DNA of 64,000 nt. Origin: Allacma fusca. Its lineage: Eukaryota > Arthropoda > Collembola > Symphypleona > Sminthuridae. A program made the translations under genes and the position numbers. Within the stretch, counting starts at the first letter, position 1. Every line of letters starts with the position of its first letter. The stretch lies in NCBI GenBank assembly GCA_947179485.1, contig OX359247.1:58501131-58565130 (forward strand), written 5' to 3'. Of this stretch, positions 1-9,913 are shown piece after piece. The notes under the pieces were generated by a model. It did no database searches, was not told where the DNA came from, and saw only the letters and a list, made by a program, of their open reading frames with translations.

Positions 1-2390
1 CTGACTCAGTCTTATACGGCAAGCTTTATTGCGGAGGAGATAAGAAATTGACAGTTTATGTTTATGGGAAATCATTTTAGATCCTCGCAGTCCCGTTTCC
101 TATCCATGCCCATTTAAATGCATGTCTTGTAGTATGCAAGGTCAAATTTCCATTCTTACACTCCATTTATAGGGATTTTTGTACATGTATTTACACCTAT
201 ACGGGGGCCCAAAACAAATTTCTCTCTTCTCTAAAACTCTGCGCCAAATGAGAAATATTTAACTTTCTACTTTGCAAAAGTTTCTCTAATTTTCCTAAAA
301 CGTTGAACGACATTCTTAAAAAACAACTTATCCATGATTTTTTTAATAGTGTTTTTAACAAATTATTCTTGAAATTTGGTTCCATAATTTAGCAGCTTTG
401 TATTGGAAGGAGTTGTGGCAAAAGTAAGATTTGAAGGATATATTTACAGTGATTACTGTATTTCGGGTATCTCGTGTAAAGTTGACTTTGATAATCACCT
501 TAATACATTCAAATTTTCCAGATTGAGGGAGTAAGATTTTGGGGGCACAAATAGTAAACAGTTAGAATCCAAAATGTTACTTACATTTTATATGTACATG
601 TGTGTAATTTTTATCTTCGTCATATAGTGTACCATTATTGAAGAAAATTTTTCTCGGGGCCCTGCATGTATCAGGCTTTCGTGCAGATAGGTACATATGT
701 ATGCACATGTGTATAAAAATTTGGAGGGAAAATGTCCGTTGAAGCATATAATGGGAGAGTCGGGGTAGGTGTTAATTTGATGGAGGAATTATGATGGGAC
801 GTTGTGGTCATACCGCCCGCCACACAGCCCAAGTCCAAAGACATGCATTGAAATGTTAATGGGAGGCCTAATCCGGGACGAGGGTTTATACAGTAGACAC
901 CCATAAAATGTGGGGGGCCTGACTGAGAAAAGGGAAGGCCATCTAATGCACCCAAGGCTTTACTGATTTCCCCGCAAATACTCTCGCCTTTATTTATTGC
1001 TACTTTTATTACCCCACTAATGTACTTTTTCTCTTGGCTTCAAATGTCTCATCTTTAGTGCACTCTTTCCCTCCATCATTCCCGAGAGTCAATGATATGA
1101 ATGAAAACAATGAAACTTTTACCACTATTTTTTTCCCTTCGTTCCTTAATCTCCTCAAGTCACTTCCCAACATTATTCTTACCTTCACATTTCCCTTCAC
1201 ACTCTGTAAATTCCCTTCGTTTTAAATTAGACCCTTTATAAAAACAACTCATAGACTATGTCAATAAGGATCTTTTTCCTAAGCTATGCTTTAAAAATGT
1301 TTCAAAAATAATTGTTCCAATTTTATAATGACAAATTTCGTAGTTCAAAATCTGCACTCCAAGTTTTAAATTATCTTGGAAGAAATTTCAAGTGGGACTA
1401 AAATATAATTACAGGAAAGTAATTATTTCAAATCTGAAACAGAAGGTACAGATCGTAGGAAATGGGGATTAGAAGCATCATCCGTCCTTAGTAAATATGA
1501 ATTTACAGTGGAACTTTGTTATGAGAGGAGTCGTAAATTTTAAATGGATTTTACTAGTTTTGCGAGAGTAAAATTCGTTGTTTTAAAAATTAACATTGTT
1601 GGGGATGGGGATATGTAAAAATATTTTGACTTCTGTGGCGACAATGCCTGTGCAAGGGGTCCTTGTGATAGTGAGAGTACGGCGTAGTATAAGGAGATGC
1701 AGAGAATGAGGAGGAAGTGTGCTCGGACACGATAAAAACTATTCATTTACAAATGTTAATCCTCGCTATCAGCAGTTGTTGGTTCCTTTCAACGATCCGC
1801 AGTCAACTTGTAATGGAAATAATGAGTAGGAAGCCTCATGTATTTACAGTGGATTCACCCTCTGACAGAATCCCTTATAACAGTAGATATTTTCTGTAGG
1901 AATAGAAAAAAATCTGTGAATAGTGAAACTAGTGGCAATATTATTTTTTGGGCTTATAAGACCCTGGGATTTGAAAAGTTACGTTTTTGTTTTATTTTTT
2001 AGTTTTGTTTAGCTTGAGGGGGTGCTCTTATAGAATGGGTCTAGTGTATGCCCAGAATACATGGAGAAGATGGGCGTGAGTGATGCAAAGCTCTTGATAA
2101 AATATAGCAGTTCCATGACAAAGCCCACATTGCTTCACTTGAGCCTCCTCACCCCTTCCATGCATCTACTTCTATCCATTTCAACTTCCCTATTTAAAAC
2201 GTCCTCATGAGTCAAGTCCCTGTGGTTCCAGTTCCATTTCATCTTCAAAATCTTCTTCAAACTTTCCGCTTATTGTCGACTTCCCTGGGAAAACCGACTG
2301 TGTTTGATGCTCCCTATAAAATCATCCGTGGGCATTAAGATATTCTTTGAAATTCTATATCACTTTGAAATTTTTAGAGTTACAACTTCA
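1..2390. other. Non-coding AT-rich DNA
   Basis: I see no exon with coding character here; the open frames are short and resemble no protein I know. The stretch around 20-100 and 760-860 resembles diverged sequence near 55.6-55.87 kb. The part around 1500-1740 has the motif style of a dispersed repeat seen many times in the window (acagtggaact, then short runs such as gtccttgtgatagtgagag). Otherwise nothing recognisable. Confidence 0.5.
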
Positions 2391-2394
2391 AAAT

Positions 2395-3260
2395 AAAACT
2401 CGAACTTGAACTTCATTTTCGAATTTGAACTCCTTGAACTTGGATTTGAAAATTTAATTTGGAGCTGTTTCCTAACCCAGAACTTGAGATTCGAAACTCT
2501 AATTTGACGGACATTTGAACAAGTAGGTGAACTTGAGATTCGACTTCAAATCTACTGCCAAAACTCGGACTCTGACTTAAACTTGTAATTGGATCTAAAA
2601 TCTGCTACATGTAAACTCGAGCATGGACTTCAAGTGGGAATTCGGATTTCATACCTGCTATTTAAACTCAGACTTGAACTTGAAAATGGATTTCAATTTT
2701 GCCATTCAAACTCGGACTTGAACTTGAAAATGGAATTCAATTTTGCCATTCAAACTCGGACTTGAACTTGAAAATGGATTTCAATTTTGCCATTCAAACT
2801 CGAACTTGAACTTGAAAATTGATTTCAGTTTTGCCATTCAAACTTGAACTTGAACTTGAAAATTGATTTCAATTTTGCCATTCAAACTTGAACTTGAACT
2901 TGAAAATTGATTTCAATTTTGCCATTCAAACTTGAACTTGAACTTGAAAATTGATTTTAATTTTGCCATTCAAACTCGAACTTGAACTTGAAAATTGAAT
3001 TTAAATCTGCTATTCAAACTCAGAATCATGCTTGATATTCGATTTTAAATCTACCACTCAAATTCAGACTTGACCTCGAAATTCAACTTCATTCTGATAC
3101 TTAAACTTGAACTTAAACTCGAAAATTGATTTCAAATGTGTGACTCAAACTCAGGCTTAAACTTGAATTTCGTTTTCAAATTTGGAACCCAAACTTAAAA
3201 ATTGAATTATATAAACCTTCAACTTGAAATCAGACAACTTGACAACTTAGTTAAATTCCT
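2395..3260. repeat. Degenerate tandem array, 44-bp core unit
   Basis: The core from about 2655 to 3000 repeats with a 44-bp period. Each unit contains gccattcaaactcg, then acttgaacttgaaaat, then an AT-rich ggatttcaatttt part; for example gccattcaaactcgg begins at 2701 and again at 2745. Both flanks decay into looser copies of CGAACTTGAACTTGAA down to about 2395 and up to about 3260. The ACTTGAACTTGA core resembles cores of other arrays in this window and appears in reverse complement at 34.5-35.1 kb. No coding potential. Confidence 0.85.
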
Positions 3261-4262
3261 CAAAGTTGAAATTACAGTTCGAGCCCTTGCTGGGTAGGAG
3301 CTGTTGACTCTGCCAAGCCCAGTGTGAGTGCTAAAAGGGAAGGGAAGGGAAGACCCTCCCTTAACAAAGCCACTTTTTATCATCCAAGTCCTGGGTTACG
3401 TAACATCACATCAAAATAATGCTGCTTATATCAAAAATGTGCAAATACGTGGATTTATATGAGCGTAAATAAATGTAGCCCACATATGAAAATAAATCAA
3501 AGGAATGCATACATGTAAAAGGATATTCTCACAAGGGATTTTTTTTGTTTTAAATCAAAACCCTGACATTTCTCTCATTGCTCTGTATATAAATATTTTC
3601 ACGCATTATCTTTCCTCACCCTATTTTTCTTCCATGGGGAATATGAATATTTCCATTGTATTTTTTTACCTCCAAAGAGCTTTATATTAACTTGTGGCAG
3701 CTTCCGTGGGAGAAGGAAAAGCAGTTTTAACCCTTCAATGCCAGGGGTTCGGATTTCCTTCCAAAGATATTTTCCCCCTACAGTGCACTCTCTGTGTTGG
3801 GGCTCTTCTTTTTAAAAAACGATTTTCTTCAGCAACACATAAACATACACAAATAATGACATGACTCACTTTTAACACAAGGTTAATTTTTCTTCTTTTA
3901 AGAAATTCCACACTAAAATCCTGTTATAAAGGACCGTATTTTGTTTACAATAAAAATTATTGTTTTGAATAAATTTCCCTATTTACCTCAAAATTATTTT
4001 TTTCCTAATGGGAACATATCCACTAAAATTATGGTAATTATTTTTTAAGGGAAGCTGCTAAATGGGGAATGTACTGTATTTTAAGGCTGAAGTTTGAGTG
4101 AGAGGATTAGGCGGAGATAAAAAATATGACTTAGTTAACATGTCAATCAAAAGGAGTTTCATCTCTCGTTTCACTCTCTTGGCCCTGTCAAGCTCCACTT
4201 GACACCGGGAATTAAATTAGATTGAGAAGTCAATCTTAAGTTCTCCTAACCTTTTTAACTTG
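3261..4262. other. Non-coding DNA with a dispersed-repeat module
   Basis: No gene visible. Positions about 3758-3945 carry a degenerate copy of a dispersed module: cagtgcactctc, then ggctcttctttttaaaaa, then ggttaatttttcttcttt, then a tataaaggacc motif. Related copies occur near 55.99-56.15 kb and elsewhere. The BEL insertion starts immediately after this stretch. Confidence 0.5.
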
Positions 4263-4267
4263 TCAGG
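4263..4267. repeat. Target-site duplication of the BEL element, left copy
   Basis: TCAGG directly before the left LTR, matched exactly by TCAGG at 9909-9913 after the right LTR. This fixes the element borders. Confidence 0.95.
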
Positions 4268-5160
4268 TGTTTCGTTAGAAACGGGATAACTTATGTTCCT
4301 GATAGATGAGGGACTTATGGTATGAGATGGAAAGATGGAGCAAATGTGTTGTAATAAAGTGGAGCAAACAACAATAGGTTAACCTCAATTAGACTCAATT
4401 TAATTACTGCAAAACAAGAATAGTTACTACAAACACTAAGTTTAAAGGGTACAATTTAATTACGGAGCCTTGGAAAGGAATCACTCCAATGTTAACTTGA
4501 GCTGGGTCAATTATGGTAAAATACGTGGTAATGTCAAGCCGTAGAATTACACAGCGTAAAAATACGTGGTAATGTCAAGCCGTAGAATTACACAGCGTAA
4601 GGAGTAGGAAATTGGAGCCAGGACACCCACTACTTTGAGGTCCTTACAATAGGAAGGCTGGAGAAGAAGTGCTCTCCGAGTTGTAGACTCGGAGCCCTTT
4701 TATAGGCTGAGGTTCTTTGTATTTTGGAGGAAAATGTATTACAATACAAAAATTATGAATAAAAGTAATTTACTATACATTGGTATAGCGCTTAACTAGG
4801 TTAAAATACATATGAGATGAGGCACATAAATTAGTACATACATACATACAAGAATGATTGTATATGAGGAGTTGAGCTTGACCGATGGTTAAACTCACTC
4901 AGTAGGTTGCAGGTCTAAAGGAAAACGAACTAATTAGAGTAATGTCAAGGTATTTTAGAAACGCTAGGAAAAGTACTCACATTGGTGTTTGCATTTATGA
5001 GCCTCAGGTGAGCTACACAAAGTTAACATTATAACAAATGCACGCATAATCAGTACAATCAGAAAGGGAAATGAGTTAAAAAGGTAGGCTACTCTCTGTG
5101 AACTGGAGCTGGACTCCAGCTAAAATGCAAATATAGGTTTAGGCTAATGTAGCCTGAACA
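4268..5160 (-). repeat. 3' LTR of the BEL element (left copy)
   Basis: Begins tgtttcgttagaaacggg and ends agcctgaaca on the plus strand. It matches 9016-9908 at a constant offset of 4748 bases. Because the element reads on the minus strand, this is its 3' LTR. It contains an internal 41-bp tandem duplication at 4518-4600. No mismatches against the other LTR were seen by eye. Confidence 0.96.
4518..4600. repeat. 41-bp tandem duplication inside the left LTR
   Basis: The block containing atacgtggtaatgtcaagcc and ending cacagcgtaa occurs twice in direct succession with a 41-bp period. The same doubled block is in the other LTR at 9266-9348, so the duplication pre-dates this insertion. Confidence 0.95.
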
Positions 5161-5161
5161 T

Positions 5162-5184
5162 TCTCCGGGCCTTGAAAAATTGGT
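5162..5184 (-). promoter_or_regulatory. Candidate polypurine tract region of the BEL element
   Basis: Read on the minus strand, the bases just before the 3' LTR are purine-rich with a short interruption (aaggcccggagaa, then the LTR TG). This is the expected location of the plus-strand primer in an LTR element. The tract is weak, so the call rests mostly on position. Confidence 0.45.
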
Positions 5185-5185
5185 A

Positions 5186-5280
5186 TTATTCAATACGTGG
5201 ATGTGCACCGGATTCATCAGCGAGTGGAAGAGGGCATAGCTTGGCGACGGGTCTCTTTAGCTCTCCGTCGGATGTCTTGA
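5186..5280 (-). pseudogene. Remnant C-terminal tail of BEL integrase polyprotein, out of frame
   Basis: In a minus-strand frame different from the main ORF, 30 codons followed by a stop (5186-5188) read KTSDGELKRPVAKLCPL and onward. This resembles the C-terminal end of BEL/Pao polyproteins (the DUF5641-type tail after the integrase core, with its KRPV-x-KL motif). The main ORF runs through the same DNA in another frame and stops at 5257. So a deletion joined the pre-integrase region to this tail out of frame, with the junction near 5278-5290. All of the integrase core and most of the tail domain are missing. Confidence 0.8.
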
Positions 5281-8200
5281 GCGTGGGATTGGAATCTTAT
5301 TGTGGAAGGCATCTATCTCGTTCTGAAATTTGAGCCTGTGGGAGGCAATGAAGCAATGCTGTAAGGCGGTGTAGAGTTTGCTGATTCCGAGCCCCGACAT
5401 AGGGTCTATAATTCTTCTCATCAGTAAAACTAGAACGCAAGCTGCGACGACTCGAAGGAGAGTCTGTAGAGAAGAGTATCGTTCAAGTGCGGATGATTTG
5501 GTTGTGACCGCTTGGGTCCTTACTGCTCGGATTGCAGGTATGGTCAAAGGTTTGTCAATGGTTGAAATCTGATGAGAGGCGAAGGTTGTCCAGTTGGAAG
5601 GATCAGCTATCCAGGACAGGAAAATCGTGGAATCAGTCCAAAGATGTGTCTCTTCGATAGGGTGTCGAAGATGACTTTTGACCGTGTCCAGTAACTTGAC
5701 TAGGAGGAGTGCACCACAAAGCTCCAGACAAGGTAGTGTCTCATGCTTCCTTGGTGCTACACGAGTCTTGGCAATGAGAAGGTTGATGGAGTCTTGATCG
5801 GCATTCACTGATTTTAGATATACGGCAGCTGCGTATGCCTTTTCAGATGCATCACAAAACCCGAGAAGTTGCAGTTTGGAGGATGAGAGCTTGGCGTATC
5901 GCGGCATCTTGACGTTTGCAACTGACTTCAGCGTTTGGAGAATCGTCATCCAAGATGACAAAGCGTTTTCGGGTAGTGAGTAATCCCAGGTCCTGTCTTC
6001 TAGCCATGCAGATTGGAATAAAATCGTCAATTTGATGGTCACAGGGGAAAGCCAACCCACGGGGTCAAATATCTTAGAGACGCCCGATAGGAAGGATTTC
6101 TTGGTATGGGTTCCCTGATTACATGGCGTACTTACGGAGAAGCAAAACGAGTCAGACAAGGGTTTCCAGTTGAGGCCAAGTGTGCTGAATGTATCATCTG
6201 GATACATATCCATAGGAAACCTGGTTTTACATAGGCTAGGATCGAGGTGGGTCAGAAGAGCAGCGTCGTTGGAGATCCATTTGCGTAGTTGAATTCTCCC
6301 CCGGCTGCTCAGCTGGAGCAGTTCATTATGAAGGGCGAGTGCCCGGGACTTGTCATCTTCACCGGTTATGATATTGTCCACGTATACATCGTGGAGCATT
6401 ACCTCACAGGCTGCTGGCAAAGAATCCATATCATCCATTGCAAGTTGGTTGAGAGCTGGAGTGGCGAGGAAACATGATGCACAATTGCCAAACGTGATGA
6501 CGTTCATGTGCCAATCTTCAATTGGGATTCGGGGATCCTCGCGCCAAACAACTCTTTGTAATGGCTGGTCATCGGGATATATGTGGAATTGATGGTACAT
6601 CTGCATGATGTCAGTTGATATGGCGTATTTCCACATACGGAATCTGAAGAGGTGAGACAGTAAGTCTTTCTGAGTCTTAGTTCCCATTATGAGCTTGTCA
6701 TTCAATGACACTCTAGTAGAGGACTTGGCTGAAGAGTCAAATACCACACGGAGTTGTGTAGTACTGCTGGAGGCTTTGACTACTCCATGATGTGGCATGT
6801 AGTAGGTAGATGGCGATTCAATGGTTGAATCCTTAGCAGGAACCTTCACCATGTACCCATTTGCTTGGTACTCCTCCATGGCAGCAATGTACTGTTGCTG
6901 GAACAAGGGGTCCTTGGAGAACTTCTTTTTCATTTGGTGAAGGGGACGATCAGCATTATACCTTGACGGAACAAGGGCAGGGGCGTTCGGCTTCTTGGGA
7001 AGGATCGCAAAGCAGCGACCGTCAGGTACTCTTTGGTACGTGGACTTGAAGTGGTCTTCGGCTAACGAGGCTTCGTTGGACTCAACTACCTCAGGTGGAA
7101 CAGACTCGAGTTCCCAAAACCTTTCAACGGCGTTGGTGAAGTCGCAACTGGCGTGGTGGGATGTTACAGATGGTCGTGAACTTGTTGACGAATCAACACC
7201 TAAAACGACCCATCCAAACATGGTGTCAACCGCGTCAGGAAATCCTGAAGGGCCAGAGATTTTTGCGGTTGTCCTTAACAATGCAGAGAACAGTTCTGCG
7301 CCTATGATGAGGTCAACTTCTTCAGGTTTGAAGAAGAATGGATCCGCCAAGCGGAGACCTTGGAGGTCTTCCATGTCCGCGAGTGCGTTCTTCGTACCTG
7401 GGAGTCTGCCGGTTACCGTTGGCATGACTAATGCTTCAAGGGTTGTACGGTACGTATAGACACGCGACGATAGCGGGACATGGGCGAGTTTGCGAGATGA
7501 ACCCACGGTGACATTCGAAACTCCATTTACTGAGATGTTGGTGGTTCGGGTTTTCAATCCAAGCTGCTTCACAATTCGTTCACCCACGAAGCTGACTTCG
7601 GATCCGCTGTCTAATAGAGCTCGGACAGCGTGGAGGTTACCCTTGGAATCTTCGATGTTGACGACTGCCGTGGGGAGGAGAACATTAGATGTGGTTGACT
7701 GACTCCTCGCGATGTGGTGCGATGCAGCCGTTTCTCCTGCCTCTGGAGTGTCAGATGCTGATTCCGTGTGGATCATTGTGTGATGGCGCTTGTTGCACTT
7801 CTTGCAGCTGGTCTTATTGCCACAGGCGTGGCTCTTGTGGTTGGTGCTGAAGCAGTTGAAGCACAGGTTCTTGGACTTGACATAGTCCCCTCGCTCATTG
7901 ACTGACCACTTCTGGAAAGTTGAGCACTTGAAGAGAGGATGAAACTGATCATTACAAACCTTACATTTGGAGTCGGTGGTGCCATGGTTGGAGGAGACAG
8001 ACTTCTGTTTGGAGCTGGTACCACCGTTGGGCTTAGAGGCGATAGGTTTTGTGCTGGTGGACTCGGTTATTGCACGGGCACGCTGGGAGATGAATTCGCA
8101 GAATTCCTTAAAGGTGGGCATGTCCGTGCTCTTCAGAGAAAGAATCCACTGGCGGCGAGTTTCAGGGTCCAACTTGTCCTTCAGGGTGTAGACAAGCCAG

Positions 8201-8940
8201 GCATCCCAATGGTCGGTAGGTAATTTGAGGACACGTAATGCTTGGATGCATTCTCTGGATACGTCGATGAGTCGACGCAGAGCGGCTCCAGATTCCTCCT
8301 TCATAATGGGTTGGTTGATGAGACGATTGAGATGAGCCTCAATGATCTCACGCTTATTGTCAAAGCGTTCCTTCAGCAGCGTCCACGCCTCAGCGTAGTT
8401 GCTGTCGGTGATGGTGAGATGGCTAATGATTGACTCCGCTTCCCCCTTCAGTGAGGTCTTCAGGTATTGAAGCTTCTGGGAAGGGCTCAATCCACTTTGG
8501 CTATGAACTGCTGCGCCAAACAGGTCATAGAAGGAAGTCCACTTCTCAAGTTCCCCATGGAACACAGGAACTTCCAGGTCGGGTAGCTTCACCTTTGTAC
8601 TAGATGTGCTAGGAATGGCGTCTGGTTTGAGGATTTCCAGGTCCTCCAGTAACTTTAGGTGGCGGGAACTGAGATCGCCGACCTCTTTCTCTTGGGCGGT
8701 TACCGCAGCATCATCAGCAAGGTACACGTAGATCTGGCTGTTGGCAGTTTCGAAGTTACTCCAACCAGTTTGGATTTGCTTCAACAGAGCGTCGTACCTT
8801 ACCCGAGACAACTTTAGTGACCCCTGGTTCGCAATTTCCTTCTCAAGGATAGTGAATCGACCCTTGACCGACGACTGGGCGCCGCGGAGGGTTTTTTCAC
8901 TGGGGAGAGACATATTGTAAGTTCCTCTCGACAGGAACAC
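5257..8940 (-). CDS. BEL/Pao Gag-protease-RT-RNaseH polyprotein, integrase missing
   Basis: A 1227-codon frame encoding a retrotransposon polyprotein. Domains in order: an N-terminal Gag helical region; a DUF1759-type Gag block around residues 124-270 (VPVFHGELEKW, LKGEA, ERFD); CCHC-like zinc knuckles at about 326-391 (CKVC, CFNC, CKKC); an A16-type aspartic protease with DSGS at 444-447; a reverse transcriptase with VVFDSSAKSS, DIMQMYHQF, TFGNCASCFLAT and the active-site box as YVDN (853-856) rather than YVDD; and RNase H (LLGFCDAS near 1030, LWTDS near 1105). After ASHQISTI the frame jumps to DKPLTIPAIRAV, suggesting an in-frame loss near position 5555 of the usual RNase H end and linker. 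After IPIPRS it runs out of frame into the C-terminal tail. A second methionine at codon 10 (MSLPSEKT) is an equally likely start. No integrase is present. The YVDN change would be expected to disable polymerisation. Confidence 0.95.
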   Translation of the reverse strand: MFLSRGTYNMSLPSEKTLRGAQSSVKGRFTILEKEIANQGSLKLSRVRYDALLKQIQTGWSNFETANSQIYVYLADDAAVTAQEKEVGDLSSRHLKLLEDLEILKPDAIPSTSSTKVKLPDLEVPVFHGELEKWTSFYDLFGAAVHSQSGLSPSQKLQYLKTSLKGEAESIISHLTITDSNYAEAWTLLKERFDNKREIIEAHLNRLINQPIMKEESGAALRRLIDVSRECIQALRVLKLPTDHWDAWLVYTLKDKLDPETRRQWILSLKSTDMPTFKEFCEFISQRARAITESTSTKPIASKPNGGTSSKQKSVSSNHGTTDSKCKVCNDQFHPLFKCSTFQKWSVNERGDYVKSKNLCFNCFSTNHKSHACGNKTSCKKCNKRHHTMIHTESASDTPEAGETAASHHIARSQSTTSNVLLPTAVVNIEDSKGNLHAVRALLDSGSEVSFVGERIVKQLGLKTRTTNISVNGVSNVTVGSSRKLAHVPLSSRVYTYRTTLEALVMPTVTGRLPGTKNALADMEDLQGLRLADPFFFKPEEVDLIIGAELFSALLRTTAKISGPSGFPDAVDTMFGWVVLGVDSSTSSRPSVTSHHASCDFTNAVERFWELESVPPEVVESNEASLAEDHFKSTYQRVPDGRCFAILPKKPNAPALVPSRYNADRPLHQMKKKFSKDPLFQQQYIAAMEEYQANGYMVKVPAKDSTIESPSTYYMPHHGVVKASSSTTQLRVVFDSSAKSSTRVSLNDKLIMGTKTQKDLLSHLFRFRMWKYAISTDIMQMYHQFHIYPDDQPLQRVVWREDPRIPIEDWHMNVITFGNCASCFLATPALNQLAMDDMDSLPAACEVMLHDVYVDNIITGEDDKSRALALHNELLQLSSRGRIQLRKWISNDAALLTHLDPSLCKTRFPMDMYPDDTFSTLGLNWKPLSDSFCFSVSTPCNQGTHTKKSFLSGVSKIFDPVGWLSPVTIKLTILFQSAWLEDRTWDYSLPENALSSWMTILQTLKSVANVKMPRYAKLSSSKLQLLGFCDASEKAYAAAVYLKSVNADQDSINLLIAKTRVAPRKHETLPCLELCGALLLVKLLDTVKSHLRHPIEETHLWTDSTIFLSWIADPSNWTTFASHQISTIDKPLTIPAIRAVRTQAVTTKSSALERYSSLQTLLRVVAACVLVLLMRRIIDPMSGLGISKLYTALQHCFIASHRLKFQNEIDAFHNKIPIPRSRHPTES

Positions 8941-8990
8941 AAATTAAAACTAAAGGAAAGGGTTCAGTGCAATCGGCTCTGATCTACACT

Positions 8991-9010
8991 GGATCCGGTT
9001 CGAAGGACCA
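8991..9010 (-). promoter_or_regulatory. Primer-binding-site region of the BEL element
   Basis: Five bases inside the 5' LTR the minus strand reads TGGTCCTTCGAACCGGATCC. It begins with TGG, complementary to a tRNA CCA end. I recall near-identical sequences at this place in other BEL/Pao elements. The complement (ggttcgaaggacca) looks like a tRNA T-loop fragment but is too short to be a tRNA gene. The specific priming tRNA is not assigned. Confidence 0.75.
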
Positions 9011-9015
9011 AAATA

Positions 9016-9908
9016 TGTTTCGTTAGAAACGGGATAACTTATGTTCCTGATAGATGAGGGACTTATGGTATGAGATGGAAAGATGGAGCAAATGTGTTGT
9101 AATAAAGTGGAGCAAACAACAATAGGTTAACCTCAATTAGACTCAATTTAATTACTGCAAAACAAGAATAGTTACTACAAACACTAAGTTTAAAGGGTAC
9201 AATTTAATTACGGAGCCTTGGAAAGGAATCACTCCAATGTTAACTTGAGCTGGGTCAATTATGGTAAAATACGTGGTAATGTCAAGCCGTAGAATTACAC
9301 AGCGTAAAAATACGTGGTAATGTCAAGCCGTAGAATTACACAGCGTAAGGAGTAGGAAATTGGAGCCAGGACACCCACTACTTTGAGGTCCTTACAATAG
9401 GAAGGCTGGAGAAGAAGTGCTCTCCGAGTTGTAGACTCGGAGCCCTTTTATAGGCTGAGGTTCTTTGTATTTTGGAGGAAAATGTATTACAATACAAAAA
9501 TTATGAATAAAAGTAATTTACTATACATTGGTATAGCGCTTAACTAGGTTAAAATACATATGAGATGAGGCACATAAATTAGTACATACATACATACAAG
9601 AATGATTGTATATGAGGAGTTGAGCTTGACCGATGGTTAAACTCACTCAGTAGGTTGCAGGTCTAAAGGAAAACGAACTAATTAGAGTAATGTCAAGGTA
9701 TTTTAGAAACGCTAGGAAAAGTACTCACATTGGTGTTTGCATTTATGAGCCTCAGGTGAGCTACACAAAGTTAACATTATAACAAATGCACGCATAATCA
9801 GTACAATCAGAAAGGGAAATGAGTTAAAAAGGTAGGCTACTCTCTGTGAACTGGAGCTGGACTCCAGCTAAAATGCAAATATAGGTTTAGGCTAATGTAG
9901 CCTGAACA
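9016..9908 (-). repeat. 5' LTR of the BEL element (right copy)
   Basis: Direct repeat of 4268-5160. By orientation it is the 5' LTR and should hold the promoter. It carries the same internal 41-bp duplication (9266-9348). Its outer edge at 9908 is followed directly by the TCAGG duplication. Confidence 0.96.
9266..9348. repeat. 41-bp tandem duplication inside the right LTR
   Basis: Same doubled 41-bp block as at 4518-4600, shifted by the constant LTR offset of 4748. Confidence 0.95.
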
Positions 9909-9913
9909 TCAGG
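9909..9913. repeat. Target-site duplication of the BEL element, right copy
   Basis: TCAGG immediately after the right LTR, identical to 4263-4267. Confidence 0.95.

Larger units (their letters stand above)
4268..9908 (-). mobile_element. BEL/Pao LTR retrotransposon, integrase-deleted copy
   Basis: A complete insertion of 5641 bp read on the minus strand. It has TG...CA long terminal repeats at 4268-5160 and 9016-9908 (893 bp each, no difference found by eye) and a perfect 5-bp target duplication TCAGG at 4263-4267 and 9909-9913. Between the LTRs lies one long minus-strand frame with BEL-type Gag, aspartic protease, reverse transcriptase and RNase H. Five-base duplications and this domain order fit BEL/Pao. 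The element is short for an autonomous member because the integrase core is gone. Identical LTRs imply recent insertion, while the deletion implies this copy was moved by enzymes supplied in trans, or that it deleted after insertion. Confidence 0.97.

Noticed and set aside
5378-8433. Plus-strand frames of 60-154 codons inside the BEL element
   Set aside because: Shadows of the minus-strand polyprotein.
8991-9010. tRNA-like ggttcgaaggacca
   Set aside because: Too short for a tRNA and located exactly at the BEL primer-binding position.
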